Of a stretch of 64,000 bases of DNA, positions 12,001 through 25,466 are shown one piece after another; within the stretch, counting starts at the first letter, position 1; each line of letters opens with the position of its first letter. The notes under the pieces are model-generated. The model was not told the DNA's origin. It ran no database searches and was given only the letters and a program-made list of their open reading frames with translations. This DNA is from Sapria himalayana. Lineage: Eukaryota; Streptophyta; Magnoliopsida; Malpighiales; Rafflesiaceae. Location: NCBI GenBank assembly GCA_029783825.1, contig JAREIK010000803.1, forward strand, positions 242,330 to 306,329, written 5' to 3'. Both the position numbers and the translations under genes were made by a program.

Positions 12001-13921
12001 TATATAATAATTTGTTGTTTTGAAATTTATTTTTCTTTTAAAAAGTTTATCCATATTTTTTTCATGAAAATTAATTTATATAAATTATATATGTCTAATT
12101 CATAATTTATTTTTTAATTAATATTTATATAAAAATAAACAAATAAATAATTAAAATGAATATTTAAAATTATAATGAAAAAAATAATATTTAGATTTAT
12201 TCTTTATTATTTTGGGTATACCAGTCTAAATTAAACTAGATCTGTCTCACTAATAATTTATTTTTTAATTAATACTTCTATAAAAATAAACTGATAAATA
12301 ATTAAAATAAAAATTTAAAATTATACTGAATAAAAATTAAAATGAGATTTATGAATTATTATTAATGTGTACCAGTTTAATATTTTAAGTATTTAGAGGT
12401 TTTTTTCATATATGACTTTAGTGATTTATATTTTTAGGCATTTTGTGGTTTATAGGGTTTATTTAAACAATGTAATAACAAAAAAATTATTTTTTATATT
12501 TTTTCACATTTTCAAAGGTTATAACCTTTGAAAATATTATAATTTTAATATTTTTTAAAAATGTGAATACAATATTTAGTAAAAATAATCATTATAATTA
12601 TATATAATATAAACTAAATATAAACAATTTTTATTTATTACTAAATAAAAATTTCTGTTTTTTAGTTTTTGCTTCATTTTATATGCTTATATATTTTTTT
12701 GAAGATTATATCCTTTGAAAATAAAATAATTTTTAAATTTTTTTCAAATATAAATATAATATTTATTTATAATAATCTTCATAAATATAATTCATTTAAA
12801 TTCAATATAAATAATTTCATTGCTAGATATTATTATAATGATCATATAAAATTTAAAATACTTTTATTAATAAGATAGATATTATTTAAAATATATTTGC
12901 AAAATCTAAATTTATTTAAAATCAAAGTAAAATTTATTACTTAATAATAATTATTTTAATGTTTTGCTTTTTTTACAACATTATATTATTGTAATTAAAA
13001 ATAAATTATTTAAATTAATTTCTATAATAATTCTATAATAATAAACTAATAAATAATTAAAATAATTATTTAAAATTATAATGAATACAAATAAAATTGA
13101 GATTTATTATTTATTATTCAGGATATACCAGTTTAATGGTTTAAGTATTTAGGTGTTTTTGGGTTTAGGAGTTTAGTTATTTAAGAGTTTAGACCTTTAG
13201 TGATTTATAGTTATTATCTAAAGAATTAAAAAATAAATTTAATTTTTTGAATTTTTTTAATTTTTGAAGGTTGTAACCCCTAAAAATATAATAATTTTAA
13301 ATTTTTTTAAATGTGAATATAATATTTAGTTATAATAATCTTAATTTTATATAAAGTAAACTAAATATAAATAATTTTATTAATAGATATTATATTAATG
13401 ATCAATAAATAAATTAATAAACTAGTATTAATAAGAATAATATAAATTAAAATATAATTGTAGAATCTAAAATGATTCAAAATCAAAATAAGATATATTA
13501 TTAAATAATAATTTTTTATTTTAAAAATTTTGCCTTATTTTATAAGCACCTATATTTTTTTTATGAAAAATAAATTATTTAAATTATATCTGTGTCACTA
13601 ATAATTTATTTTGTAATTAATATTTCTATAAAAATAAATTGATAAATAATTAAAATGAATATTTAAAATTATAATAAATACTAATAAAAATAGATTTATG
13701 ATTTATTATTTAGGGTATACCTATTTAATGGTTTAAGTTTTTTCTGGTTTTGGGGTTGAGTTTATTGATTTATATGTTTGCACATTTATGTGTTTATAGG
13801 TTTTATTTAATTATTGAAATAACAAAAAATTTATTTTTATGAATTTTAGTGATTTAAAACGGTTATTACCTTTAAAAATATAATAATTTTTTAATCTTTC
13901 TAAAATATTAAGGCAATACTT
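9087..13921 (+). repeat. AT-rich satellite array, forward
   Basis: Dyad motifs lie near 9457, 9983, 10569, 11164, 11763 and 12518 (spacings about 526, 586, 595, 599 and 755), then decayed ones near 12698, 13267 and 13858. The order A-B-C-D-E repeats that of 5161-7459. The 12518-12698 interval is a monomer with a large internal deletion. No gene is seen. The array changes orientation at its right edge. Confidence 0.92.
10438..10509 (+). repeat. Telomere-like TTTA octamer tract
   Basis: Nine consecutive 8-mers in perfect register, all beginning TTTA or, once, TTTT: TTTAATAG, TTTAAGTA, TTTAGGTG, TTTTGGGG, TTTAGTGA, TTTAAGTG, TTTAGGAC, TTTAGTGA, TTTATAGT. It resembles the plant telomere unit TTTAGGG with one added base. 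An equivalent tract occurs in most monomers. Confidence 0.85.
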
Positions 13922-13950
13922 ATTTTCAAAGGTTATATCCTTTGAAAATA
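13910..13950. other. Satellite orientation switch (left end of inverted block)
   Basis: Left of about 13921 the monomer is in forward sense (TAAAATATTA, CAATACTTA). From 13922 it continues as reverse-complement satellite that begins exactly with the dyad motif TTTTCAAAGGTTATATCCTT. The joined monomers are of different subtypes, so this is an inversion-type junction rather than a simple hairpin. Confidence 0.85.
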
Positions 13951-16900
13951 ACAAAAAATAATAAAAATAATTTTTTTTATTTTTTTTCTTAAATAAAAAC
14001 TAGAAACCATTAAATGCATACATAGTTAAATCAGTAAACACCTAAACCCAATAATGCCTAAATACATAAACCATTAAACTTCTATATACTACTTAATAAT
14101 TAATAAATCTATTTTGATTTCTATTTATTATAATTTTAAATATTCATTTTAATTATTTATTAGTTTATGTTTATAGAAATTTTTATTACAAAATAATTTA
14201 TGATTGTGACACATATAATTTAAATAATTTATTTTTAATCAAAATATATATATATGCTTTTAAAAGAAGTAAAAATTTAAAAATTAAAAATTATTATCCA
14301 GTAATATATTTTACTTTAATTTTGAATCAATTTGGGTTTTTTAAATATTTTTTATTTAATATCTATCTTTTTATTAATAGTTTATTAATTTAATTTTTGA
14401 TCATTATTATATTATCTATCAATAAAATTGTTTATATTGAATTTTAATGAAATATAATAATTAATATTGTTATAACTAAATATTGTATTCACATTTCAAA
14501 AAATTGTAAATATTATTATATATAACCTATAAACCACTAAAAGCCTAATAACATAAATCGCTAAACTCCTAACAACAAAATCTCTAAATACTTAAAACAT
14601 TAAACTGGTATATATTAATAATAAATCATAAAAACTCATTTTAATTTTTATTTAGTATAATTTTAAATTTTTATTTTAATTATTTATCAGTTTTTTTTTA
14701 TCGAAATATTAATTACAAAATAAATTATTCGAGAGACAAATCTAATTTAATTAAACTGGTATCCCCTAATAATAAATAATAAATCTTATTTTTTTTCATT
14801 ATAATTTTAAATATTCATTTTAAATATTTATTTGTTTATTTATTTATAAATATTAATTACAAAATAAATTGAGTTAGACAAATAAAATTTATATATATTA
14901 TTTTTCATCAAAAAATTATAGATAAACTTTTTAAAAGAAAAAACAATTTCTAAACAAAAAATTATTATATAGTAATATATTTTTCTTTGCTTCTAAATCA
15001 TTTTAGGTTTAATAATTATATTTTAATTGATATCTACCTTTTTTTTAAATTGAAATCTATCTTATTAATAATAGATTATTAATTTATTTTTTGATCATTA
15101 TTAGAATATTTATCAATAAAATTGTTTATATTGAATTTATATGATATATATATATATAATGATTATTATAACTAAAAATTGTATTCACTTTTGAAAAAAA
15201 TTTAAAAATTATTATATTTTGAAAGGTTATTACATTTGAAAATATCAAAAAATAATAAAAATATATTTATTGTTATTCTATTTTTTAAATAAAACCTATA
15301 AACCACTAAAAGCCTAAAAACATAAATTGCTAAACTCCTAAATGACAAAACCTATAAATACTTATTCCATTAAACAAGTATAGATTAATAATAAATCATA
15401 AATCTCATTTTAATTTTTATTGAGTATAATTTTAAATTTTTATTTTAATTATTTATCAGTTTATTTTTATAGAAATATTAATTACAAAATAAATTTTTAG
15501 TGAAACAGATCTAATTTAAATTAAAACAATATCCCTAAATAACAAATAATAAATCTCATTTTTTTTCATTATAATTTTAAATATTCATTTTAATTATTTA
15601 TTTGTTTATTTATATATAAATATTAATTATAAAATAAATTGAGCTAGACAAAAATACTTTATATAAATAAAGCATTATTAAATTACAATATTGTATTGAA
15701 TTTATATCAAAAATATTAATAGTTTATTAATTTATTTTTTGATCATTATTATAATATCTATCAATAAAATTGTATATATTGAATTTATATGGTATATAAT
15801 TATTAAAATTATAATAAGTAAATATTGTATTTACATTTCAAAAAATTTTAAATATTATTATATTTTCAAAGGTTATAACCTATGAAAATGACAAAAAATT
15901 ACAAATTTTTTTTTTGTTATTTTATTGTTTAAATAAAACCTATAAACCACTAAATGTCTAAAAACAAAAATCGCTAAACTCCAAAATGACAAAACTTCTA
16001 AATACTTAAACTATTAAATTAGTATACATTAATAATAAAGCATAAATCTCATTTTAATTTTTATTAAGTGTAATTTTAAATATTTATTTTAATTATTTTT
16101 CAGTTTATTTTATAGAAATATTAATTACAAAATAAATTATTAGTGAGATAGATCTATTTTAAATAATTTATTTTTTATCAAAAAAAATATATGTGCTTAT
16201 AAAAAGAGTCAAAATTTTAAAAACAAAAATTTATTATTTTGCAATATATTTTATTTTGATTTTGAATCATTTTAGTTTTTGCAATTATATTTTAAGTTAT
16301 ATCATTCTTATTAATAATAGTTTATAAATTATTTATTGATCATTATTATAATATCTATTAATAAAATTATTTATATTGAGTTTACACTATATATAATTAT
16401 TAAGAATATTATAACTAAATATTATATTAACATTAAAAAAAAATAAAAATTATTATATTATCAAAGGTTATAAGCTATAAAGATTAAAAAAAATCAAAAA
16501 ATTTAATTTTTTATTTTTTTATTCTTTAAATATAAACTATAAATCACTAAAGTCCTAAACACTTAAATCACTAAACCCCAAAACACCTAAATACTTAAAC
16601 TATTAAACTAGTATATCCTGAATAATAAATAATAAATCTCAATTTTATTTGTATTCATTATAATTTTAAATATTCATTTTAATTATTTATTAGTTTATTT
16701 TTATAGAATTATAAATTAAAAATAAATTATGTGGAAGACAAATATAATTTAAATAATTTACTTTTAATAACAAAAAATATAAACTTATAAAAAGTAGCAA
16801 AACATCAAAAAAATTATTATTTACTATAATATTTTACTTTGATTTTGAATAAATTTACGTTTAGAAAATATATTTTTAAAAATATCTATCTTATTAATAA

Positions 16901-18380
16901 TAGTTTATTAATTTATTTTTCGATCATTAATATAATATCTATCAATATAATTATATATATTGAATTAACATGATATATAATTATTAAGATTATCATAACG
17001 AAATATAGTATTCATATATAAAAAAAATTAAAAAATTGTTATATTTTCAAAGGTTATAACCTTTAAAAATTAGAAAAAATAACAAAATTAAATTCTTTGT
17101 TATATCATTGTTTAAATAAAACTATTAAACCATAAACCTTTAATACATAAACCTTTAAACTCGTAAACCTTAAATATAATTTAAATTATTTATAAAAAAT
17201 ATTAATTACAAAATAAATTATGAGTGATAAATATAATTTAAATAATATATTTTTCAACAAAAAAAAATATAAGCTTATAAAATGATGCAAAAACTAAAAA
17301 AAATTATTATTTAGTAATAAATTTTACTTTTATTTTGAATCAATTTAGGTTTTTTAATTATATTTTAATTTATATCTATCATATTAATAATAGTTCATTA
17401 ATTTATTGATAATATAATTGATATAATATTATCAATAAAATTGTTTATATTTATTTTATATTATATATAGTTATAATAATAATTATTTCTAAATATTGTA
17501 TTCACATTTTTAAAAAAGTTTAAAATTATTATATTTTCAAATGTTATGACATTTGAAAATTTGAATAAATATAAAAAATAATTTTTTTGTTATTTCATTG
17601 TTTAACTAACAGCTATAAACCATTAAATACCTAAATACTTAAATCAATAACTTTTAAATCTCGAAAACCCTAAATAGATAAATTTTTTAAACAGGTATAT
17701 CATAAATTATAAATAATAAATCTCATTTTTATTTGTTTCATTATAATTTTAAATATTCATTTTAATTTTTTATTAGTTTAATTTTATATAAATATTAAAT
17801 ACAAAATAAATTATAAGTTAGAAAAATATAATTTATATAAGTTATTTTTTGACAAAAAAATATAGATAAACTTATTAAAAGACGAAAAAAATTAAAAACA
17901 AAAAATTATTATATAGTAATATATTTTACTTTGTTTTTGATTTAATTTACGTTTTGTAATTATATTTTAATTGATATCTAACTTATTAATAATAGATTAT
18001 TAATTTATTTTTTGATCATTATTAGATTATTTATCGATAAACATATTTATATTTAATATATATGATATATAAATTTAATAATTATTATAACTAAATATTG
18101 TGTTCACTTTTGAAAAAAAAAATTAAAATTATAATATTTTCAAAGTTCTAACCTTTGAACTTGTGAAAAAACAAAAAAAGATATATTTTTTTTATTATTT
18201 CATTGTTTAAATAAAACTTATAAATCACTAAATGCCTAAACACTTAAATCACTAGACTACAAAATCTCGATACCCCTATATAGATAATCATTTAAACGGG
18301 TATCCCCTTAATAATAATTAATAAATCTAATTTTTTTTTGTTTTCATTTTAATTTAAAAAATTTATTTTGATTGTTTAGT

Positions 18381-18405
18381 TATATATATATATATATATA
18401 TATAT
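18381..18405. repeat. (TA)n microsatellite inside a satellite monomer
   Basis: About 25 bases of pure TA at the monomer position that also carries TA runs at 4319-4338 and 49509-49529. Confidence 0.85.
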
Positions 18406-18736
18406 TAATTATAAAATAAATTATGAGTTAAAAATATTATTTATAAAAATTATTTTTCATCAAAAAATAGATAAGCTTATAAAAAGAATAAAAATTTAAA
18501 AACAAATAATTATTTTCAAGTAATATATTTTTTTTTTCTTTTGAATCATTTTAGGTTTTGATATTATATTTTAAGTAATATCAATGTTATTCATAATAGA
18601 TTTTTAATTTATTTTTTGATAATTATTATAATATCTATCAATAAAATTATTTATATTGAATTTATATGATATATAATTATTATGATTATTATAAATAAAT
18701 ATTTATTTACTTTTTGAAAAAAATTTAAAAATTATT

Positions 18737-18768
18737 ATATTTTCAAAGATTATAATCTTTGAAAATAT
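18737..18768. repeat. Satellite palindrome, GATTATAATC variant
   Basis: A perfect 32-bp palindrome with half-site ATATTTTCAAAGATTA. The central GGTTATAACC has become GATTATAATC through matched changes in both arms. Confidence 0.9.
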
Positions 18769-20156
18769 CAAAAAATAATAAAAATATTTTTTTTTATTTT
18801 TTTTTAAATAAAACCTATAAACCACAAAATGCATACATATTTAAATCAGTAAACTCCTAAACCCATAATGCCTAAATAGATAAACCATTAAACCACTATA
18901 TACTACTTAATAAATTGAATTTTTATTTCAATTTATTATTATTTTAAATAATCATTTTAATTATTTATTAGTTTATTTTTATTGAAATATTTATTACAAA
19001 ATAATGTATGAGTGTGACAAATATAATTTAATTAATTTATTTTTAATAAAAAAAATATGCAGTTCTAAAAGAAATAAAAATTTTAAAATTAAAAATTATT
19101 ATCCGGTAATATATTTTACTTTAATTTTGGATAATTTGGGTTTTGTAACTATTTTTTAATTAATATCTATCTTTTTATTAGTAGTTTATTAATTTAATTT
19201 TTGATCATTATTATATTGTCTATCAATAAAATTGTTTGTATTGAATTTATAAGATATATAATTATTAATATTATTATAACTAAGTATTGTATTCACATTT
19301 CAAAAAATTGTAAATATTATTATATTTTCAAAGGTTAACCTATGAAAATGTTAACAAATTATAGAATATTTTTTTGTTATTTTATTTTTTTATATAAAAC
19401 CTATAAACCACTAAAAGCCTAAAAATATAAATCGCTAAACTCATAACGACAAAACCTCTAAATACTTAAAGTATTAAACTGGTATACATTAATAATAAAT
19501 CTTAAATCTCATTTTAATTTTTATTCAGTATAATTTTAAATTTATATTTTAATTATTTATCGGTTTATTTTTATAGAAATATTAATTATAAAATAAATTA
19601 TTAGTGAGATGGATCTAATTTAAATTAAACTGGTATCCCTAAATAATAAATAATAAATCTCATATTTTTTTATTATAATTTTAAATATTCATTTTAATTA
19701 TTTATTTGTTTATTTTTATATAAATATAAATTACAAAATAAATTATGAGTTAAACAAATATAATTTATATAAATAATTTTTCATCAAAAAAATATAGATA
19801 AAATTATTAAAATAAAAAAAAATTCAAAAACAAAAAATTATTATATAGTAATATATTTTTCATTGCTTCTGAATCATTTTAAGTTTTGTAATTATATTTT
19901 AATTAATATCTATATTATTATTAATAGATTATTAATTTATTTGTTGATTATTATTAGAATATTTAAAAATAAAATTGTTTATATTGAATTTATATGATTT
20001 ATAAATATAATGATTAGTATAACTAAATATTGTATTCACATTTGAAAAAAAATTATAAATTATTATATTTTCAATGGTTATAACCTTTGAAAATATCAAA
20101 AAATAATAAAAATAAATTTATTTTTATTTTATTTTTTAAATAAAATCTATTAACCA

Positions 20157-20164
20157 CTCAATGC
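20157..20164. repeat. 8-bp target-site duplication, left of element 2
   Basis: CTCAATGC, one mismatch from CTAAATGC at 23861-23868. Its reverse complement GCATTGAG also follows the solitary 3' end at 3892. Confidence 0.85.
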
Positions 20165-23100
20165 TAGGGGTGCTCATGGGACGAGACGAGATGGGGATTA
20201 CAAATCTCCAGTCCCTTCCCATAGTTCAGAGATTCTTTTTGAAGATCCAGACCCTTTCCATAGTTTTAAATATCGGGACGGGATGGGACGGAAATCGGGG
20301 ATTTTGGGAAGGATAAAATCCTTCCGGGACGGAACGGAGTCAGACATTTTTTTCAATTTATTTTCTTCAAACCGGCTAAGTTAGTTCATGTCGAAACCTT
20401 TTGTTGTACCATTTATCATTCCTTAGATATGAATCTTTCCAACTCAAATTGGGCCAATTTTTTTTTGAAAAATAGGCTGAATACCGCAAACGAGTTCCAT
20501 TACCTTGTCAAAAGCTTTGATGTGCAAAAAAAATAGAAATGTTAAATAGAACGGGACCGAGTTGTGTACTTAAATTGATTCTTTTTTTTCACAAGTTGGC
20601 TTTGTTCAGCCGAGTGAAAGTTAACCATAATAGCAATACTACATTTTTTAAACAATTACTTACAATATTAAGGAATAGCTAAAGATGACTACAAACATTG
20701 GTAGCAGCAATTACTACTTAAGTTATTGCTAAAATTAGGCAGCTTAATATAACAAAAAAAAATATAACTTATAACAACCATGATAATAATCATTTCAAAG
20801 GTCCGTCCTGGAACACCAACGAAAATCCAAACCCAATTAATTCTCTTCTACAACTCCTCCCTTTTATTCCTCCACTGTAGAAGGACAACCAAAGATGAAA
20901 ACATGGTAATCATGTAGACATGAATTTATAAGATGAAACAGTAATAAAAAAACAAAATATTACCTTATAAAATTTAATACACTCATTCCAAATTTAGTTG
21001 GCCAACTATAGTTGGAAGAATATTTGGGTCTTGTGACCGCTCTGAAAATTGTAATTGAACCATATTTTTATTAAATTGAATGAATAAAATAAGTAAAAGT
21101 GAAATTAAAATTTACAAGATTTGTATAATAAACTGATTCATTATCATCAAGGTCTTGAACTAATTCTTCAATTTCAATAGGTTAGTTTGAGCTTCTCAGC
21201 CAATCTTGTAGACATATGAGAACTTCAGCTGTAATAGGTGTTAAAGAACTCCTAAATTTATCTAAAGTTCTCCCCCCAGTGCTAAATATAGATTCGTAGG
21301 CCACAGTAGATGCTTGGATAGCAAATACATCCCTTGCTACATTTGCCAAAGAAGGATACCTCACCTAATTTACATTCCACCAGTTTAGAAGATCAAAATC
21401 AATTTTATTTTTTTCAAGTCTGTCCTCCAAGTACCTATACAACTCTTCCAAATCTGCAACTTCTAGTTCTTTCTCCAATTCAACAAAAAAATCATCAACA
21501 TAAGTATCACTACCATCAATGAAATCATCATTTTTCTTCAACACAGTAGAAGAGAAATCATTTTCTTCTGATTCATCTTCATTTAAATCTTTAAAATCAT
21601 CTATCATCTCATTTAAAGAATTTATAATCTTTTTCACCAAATTTTTAGCCCATTCCTTTCCATAATGCTAATTGTACTTAACCTTGAGATATTTGAGCTT
21701 ATATTTAGGATTCAACACTACTGCTACAAAAAGCATAATATTTGTTGACTGAAGAGAACCCCAATATATGTTGAATTTATGCTTGATTTTCATGCCCATT
21801 TCAGACACCATTGTATCTTTACTATTTTCACAAAACTCAATTTTTTTTTTCAAAATTCGAATAATCTCATGAAAATAAACACTAGAGGTAGAATATTATA
21901 AGCCAAAAAATTTACAAGTTACCTAAAAAAGTTTTAAAGAAATGAGACAAAATTTTGGCATTTGTTCAGTCTCTCTCAGTTGGAATGCTTGAACCAAACT
22001 CCTTCAAAAACCATTTGTCTTTGTCCTCCAATTTATCAAATACTTTTTGATATTTTATATCAGTTTGTAGCATCAAATTAGTTGAATTCCATCTTGTAGG
22101 ACAATCTAATTACAATGAAGATCCATATGTCAAGTTTGCTTCTTCAACACATAACTTATATATATTAAATCTTTTAGGACTACTCCTCACATATTTCACC
22201 ACACCACTAATTTTTTGAATTGCACCCTCAACTACTGCAATGCCTTCTCTGACAATTAAGTTTAGGATATGAGCACAATATCTAATATGAAAATTTTCAC
22301 CTCTCAAAGGTACAACACTTTTCTTCACAAGCCTTATTTTCAATTGTTCAACTACAACATCATTATTTTATGCATTGGCAATAGTAATGCACATCAACTT
22401 TCTCAAGCCCCATTCATTCATGGAAAACTCAATAGCATTTCTAATATTAACTCCCGAATGACTTTTAATTACACAAAAGTTCAAAAACTTTTTATGCATA
22501 TTCTATTTAGAATCAATGAAGTGAACAGTCAAACATATATAAGACAAATTTTGAATGCTAGTCCAACGTCGGTAGTCAATGAAACTCTACAACAATGAGA
22601 TGATATGCTATCAAATAATTTATTCTTTTCCTTCACAAACAAAGAAAAACAATCCCTCAATATAGAGTACCTAGATGGAATTTTAAATTGAGGCATACTA
22701 ACTTCACAAAACTCCTTAAACTCATCCCTCTCAACAAAACAAAAAGGCAATTCATCTTTTATGATCATTTTCACCAAAGCCTACCTAACTAGATGTTGAT
22801 CAAATTGCCAACAAGTTAATTTGTTAGTCTCTAAACTAGTACATTTAGTGAAACTCAACAAAGATTGTGACTTGACTTTGCCTTTGTGAGCTTCTATTAA
22901 TTCATTTTTGTATGGAAATTTCCTACATGTCTATCTCAAGTATTTTAATAAATCCGAAATACCTTGATCACTTTTTTCTAAATATTCTTTCCTACACCAT
23001 ATACAAGCTACCCTACCAGTTTCATTTTCCTTTGTATCAACTAATATCATATAAGTTTCCCAAACAGCAGACTTATACTTTTTATGAGTTTGACGTTTAG

Positions 23101-23860
23101 ATGTACCTTGTCTTTCTTTTACAATTGGAATTGAAGAACCTCCCGTAACAATAGAAGGGTTCATGAAAGGATGCTAATTGGATTTACTAGTACTTTGATC
23201 ATTTGAGATGTGATCATCTTCAATTTATTGTATTTTTTGTTTACTGTTGGATTGTGCCTTCTTCATTCCCATTAATTAATATGATATGTTACGCATAAAT
23301 ACATATAAATATTTCAAACAAGCAAGCTATACAAAACTGACTGTAACACATTCAGCCAACTCCTTCGGCCCAACCACAACACCACAACCAATACTCAACA
23401 AAACTAACTGAGACACATAATAATAATAATAATTAATCACTCAATTCTCGTCAGAAAAACAAACCAAAAATATGGTGGCATCCAATACATGGTGGAGGCA
23501 ACTAGAAGTGCGACAGACAAGGGCTCGAACTAACTGAATACAACTCGAATGGCGTGAGGTGTTCTAGAACTCGTCGGAACATCAATAGGTGCGTCGGAAT
23601 TGGATGGGCAGTAGTGGAATTGTTGGCATCTTGATGTTATATATATATATATCTATATTATTGGTTGTAGTATCAGTTTTTTAGGATGGGATGGTTCTCG
23701 AGATGGATATTGCTTAAGATCCGGAACCATCCCAAAAGAAAAAATACGTGACAAAATGGGACGGGAAAAGTCAAAGTCAATGGATTTTTCTCAGTCTTGA
23801 TTCTTTCAGGACAAGACTTCGGGTCAGGTCACGAATTTCTGAGTCCCATGAGCAGCCCTA
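20165..23860 (-). mobile_element. hAT-family DNA transposon, element 2 (complete, 3696 bp)
   Basis: Both ends are visible: TAGGGGTGCTCATGGGAC at 20165-20182, and at 23843-23860 a sequence whose reverse complement is TAGGGCTGCTCATGGGAC (17 of 18 match). The 8-bp flanking duplications fit the hAT superfamily. The transposase pseudogene is on the minus strand. About 590 bp of 5' non-coding sequence (23273-23860, with a short AT microsatellite near 23640) and about 820 bp of 3' non-coding sequence flank it. G-rich and C-rich subterminal motifs lie within ~200 bp of each end. The element sits at the same monomer position as elements 1 and 3 but in the inverted part of the array. Intact in structure, dead in coding. 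Confidence 0.95.
20983..23272 (-). pseudogene. hAT transposase pseudogene, near full length
   Basis: From the ATG at 23272-23270, the frame holds a BED-like zinc-finger region at 23164-22931 (WETY, ACIWCRKEY, DLLKYLR, with Tyr where a His ligand is usual). A central region follows at 22777-22529, ending at SLTTD, where a 1-bp deletion shifts the frame. The second catalytic Asp is lost: ITIDNA has become ITIANA and is followed by TAA near 22365. Then come YCAHILNLIV (22343-22110), LNPKYKLKYL (about 21700), an Asp/Glu-rich stretch and the C-terminal dimerisation domain at 21364-21182 (AYESIFSTGGR kept). Stops shared with the other copies: TAA 23227-23225, TGA 21968-21966, TAA 21898-21896. TAG before RYPSL is shared only with element 1. 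The 3' intron donor is mutated. Cannot encode active transposase. Confidence 0.93.
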
Positions 23861-23868
23861 CTAAATGC
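23861..23868. repeat. 8-bp target-site duplication, right of element 2
   Basis: CTAAATGC, the reverse complement of GCATTTAG, which is the exact target duplication of element 3 and the flank of element 1. Confidence 0.88.
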
Positions 23869-24960
23869 GAATAAAGTTAAATCAGTAAACTCTAAAACCC
23901 CGTAATGCCTAAATACATAAACCATTAAACCACCATATACTACTAAATAATTAAAAAATCTAATTTTTATTTCTATTTATAATAATTTTAAATATTCATT
24001 TTAATTATTTATTAGTTTATTTTTATAGATATATTTATTACAATTTAAATTATGAAAGCGACATATATATATTAATTAATTTATTTTTAATCAAAAAAAT
24101 ATGCTTATAAAAGAACTATTAATTTAAAAATTTAAAATTATTATCCAGTAACATATTTTACTTTAATTTTGAATCAATTTGGGTTTTGTAAATATTTTTT
24201 AATTAATATCAATCTTTTTATTAAATAAATTATTTAATATCTATCAATAAAATAACTAAATATTGTATTTACATTTCAAAATATTTTAAATATTATTATA
24301 TTTTCAAAGGTTATAATCTTAAAAAAAGAGAAAGAATACAAAAAATAAAATTTTTGTTATTTCTTTTTTAAATAAAACTTATAGACCACTAAATGTTTAC
24401 TTACTTAAATCAGTAGCTCATAAAACTCGAACTCCCTAAATACATAATTCTTATAACGGCGGTATACTACTTAATAAATAATAATTCTCATTTTTATTTC
24501 AATTTATTATAATTTTAAATATTCATTTTAATTATTTATATTTTAATTTTTTTAGAAAAATTAATTACAAAATAAAATTTGAGTGAGACAGATATTATTT
24601 AAATAATTTATTTTTAATCATAAAAAAAATATAAGCTTTTAAAAAGATGGAAAATTTTAAAAATTAAATATTATTATTTAGTAATATATTTTTATTTGAT
24701 TTTGAATCATTTTGTGTTATTTAAATATATTTTAATTAATATTTATATTATTATTAATAGTTTATTAATTTAATTTTTGATCATTATTATAATATCTATC
24801 ATTAAAATTATTTATATTGAATTTATATGATATATAATAAATAAGATTAATATAATTATAGATGGTATTCACATTTCAAAAGATTTTAAAAATTATTTTA
24901 TTTTTAAAGGTTATAACCTTAGAAAATCTAAAAAAAATTCTAAAAAAAAAATTTTTTTTA
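23869..24960 (-). repeat. AT-rich satellite, inverted
   Basis: Two partly deleted monomers with dyad remnants near 24308 and 24908. The first ~430 bp is the reverse-strand equivalent of sequence just left of element 3 (50580-51013), so both sides of the element are shared between the two sites. No gene is seen. Confidence 0.88.
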
Positions 24961-25466
24961 CTTGTATTCTAGCTTGGGTGTACGCGTAGATAATTAGACT
25001 ATGAGATGTACCTCATCACACATGCACCCCGATGCATCCATATTTTTTGATATTTTGTCGGTGCAACATATAGCCACTTCTTGGAGCTCGAGGAGGAAGC
25101 ATTCTAACCCAAGAGATAGACTTTTGAGGATCATTTGAGCAAAAGAATGTGAAATTCAGAGGTGAGAATGAATTGAAAAAGTGCCATAGATATGGACTTG
25201 TTGATTTATGGGTATTCAGTTTTACATGTATTCCATTGCATAGCAATGACATAGGCAAACTCTTGATGCTGCATGTCACACACATGTACAATCTTATATT
25301 TGCATAGTTTTAATATGGTGAATCATTTTGGTCCTCCAAAAGGCTTGGACAAATCCGAATGGAAAAGACGCAGTGCGCATAATGACTCAATGCCAACTCT
25401 GAAGTCCATGAATGACAAGTTATTTTAGTTGTATCCGTACGCTTGTAATTATTAGGCATTATGTTT
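24961..25466 (-). repeat. Non-satellite segment, inverted copy of 59108-59586
   Basis: A more GC-balanced segment interrupting the satellite. Its reverse complement aligns with about 59108-59586, from ATAATGCCTAATAATT to TCATAGTCTAATTATCT, at what looks like high-80s to low-90s percent identity by eye. Satellite borders it on the right at about 25466 and on the left near 24960. No terminal repeats or target duplications were recognised. It carries the small open frame described separately. Confidence 0.8.
25016..25285 (-). CDS. Unrecognised 89-codon open frame in the duplicated segment
   Basis: I do not recognise this protein. From the ATG at 25285-25283 the frame runs 89 codons to TGA. It has an early Cys-containing start (MCVTCSIK), a basic/Ser-rich middle (KLNTHKSTSPYL), and a C-terminal part with SNDPQKSISWVRM and LHRQNIKKY. 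The other copy (59287-59556) is also open over the same length, with about ten amino-acid differences. Most differences look like replacements rather than silent changes, which argues against strong selection on the protein. It may be a fragment of a longer gene or non-coding sequence that happens to stay open. No promoter or splice signals could be assigned. Confidence 0.2.
   Translation of the reverse strand: MCVTCSIKSLPMSLLCNGIHVKLNTHKSTSPYLWHFFNSFSPLNFTFFCSNDPQKSISWVRMLPPRAPRSGYMLHRQNIKKYGCIGVHV

Larger units (their letters stand above)
13922..20156 (-). repeat. AT-rich satellite array, inverted
   Basis: Same family on the opposite strand. Dyad motifs lie near 13931, 15222, 15871, 16466, 17050, 17545, 18140, 18745, 19335 and 20070. 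Read on the minus strand, subtypes A to E run from 17545 back to 15222 in the forward-array order. A motif is missing near 14520 through deletion. The last monomer next to element 2 matches the flank of elements 1 and 3, including its internal ~150-bp duplication. No gene is seen. Confidence 0.92.

Noticed and set aside
11636..12878. Open frames inside satellite (also near 26500-26840, 30273-30473, 45277-45462, 62722-63315)
   Set aside because: Ile/Asn/Tyr/Lys/Phe-rich translations of AT-rich satellite. They recur on both strands in equivalent monomers and have no domain features.
13922..20156. Perfect giant palindrome centred at 13.9 kb
   Set aside because: The monomers meeting at the switch are different subtypes and the arms differ in length and content (extra hAT fragment on the left), so it is an inversion junction rather than a clean palindrome.
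22269..22598. 109-codon plus-strand frame within element 2
   Set aside because: It lies antisense to the minus-strand transposase block containing CAHILNLIV; no independent support.
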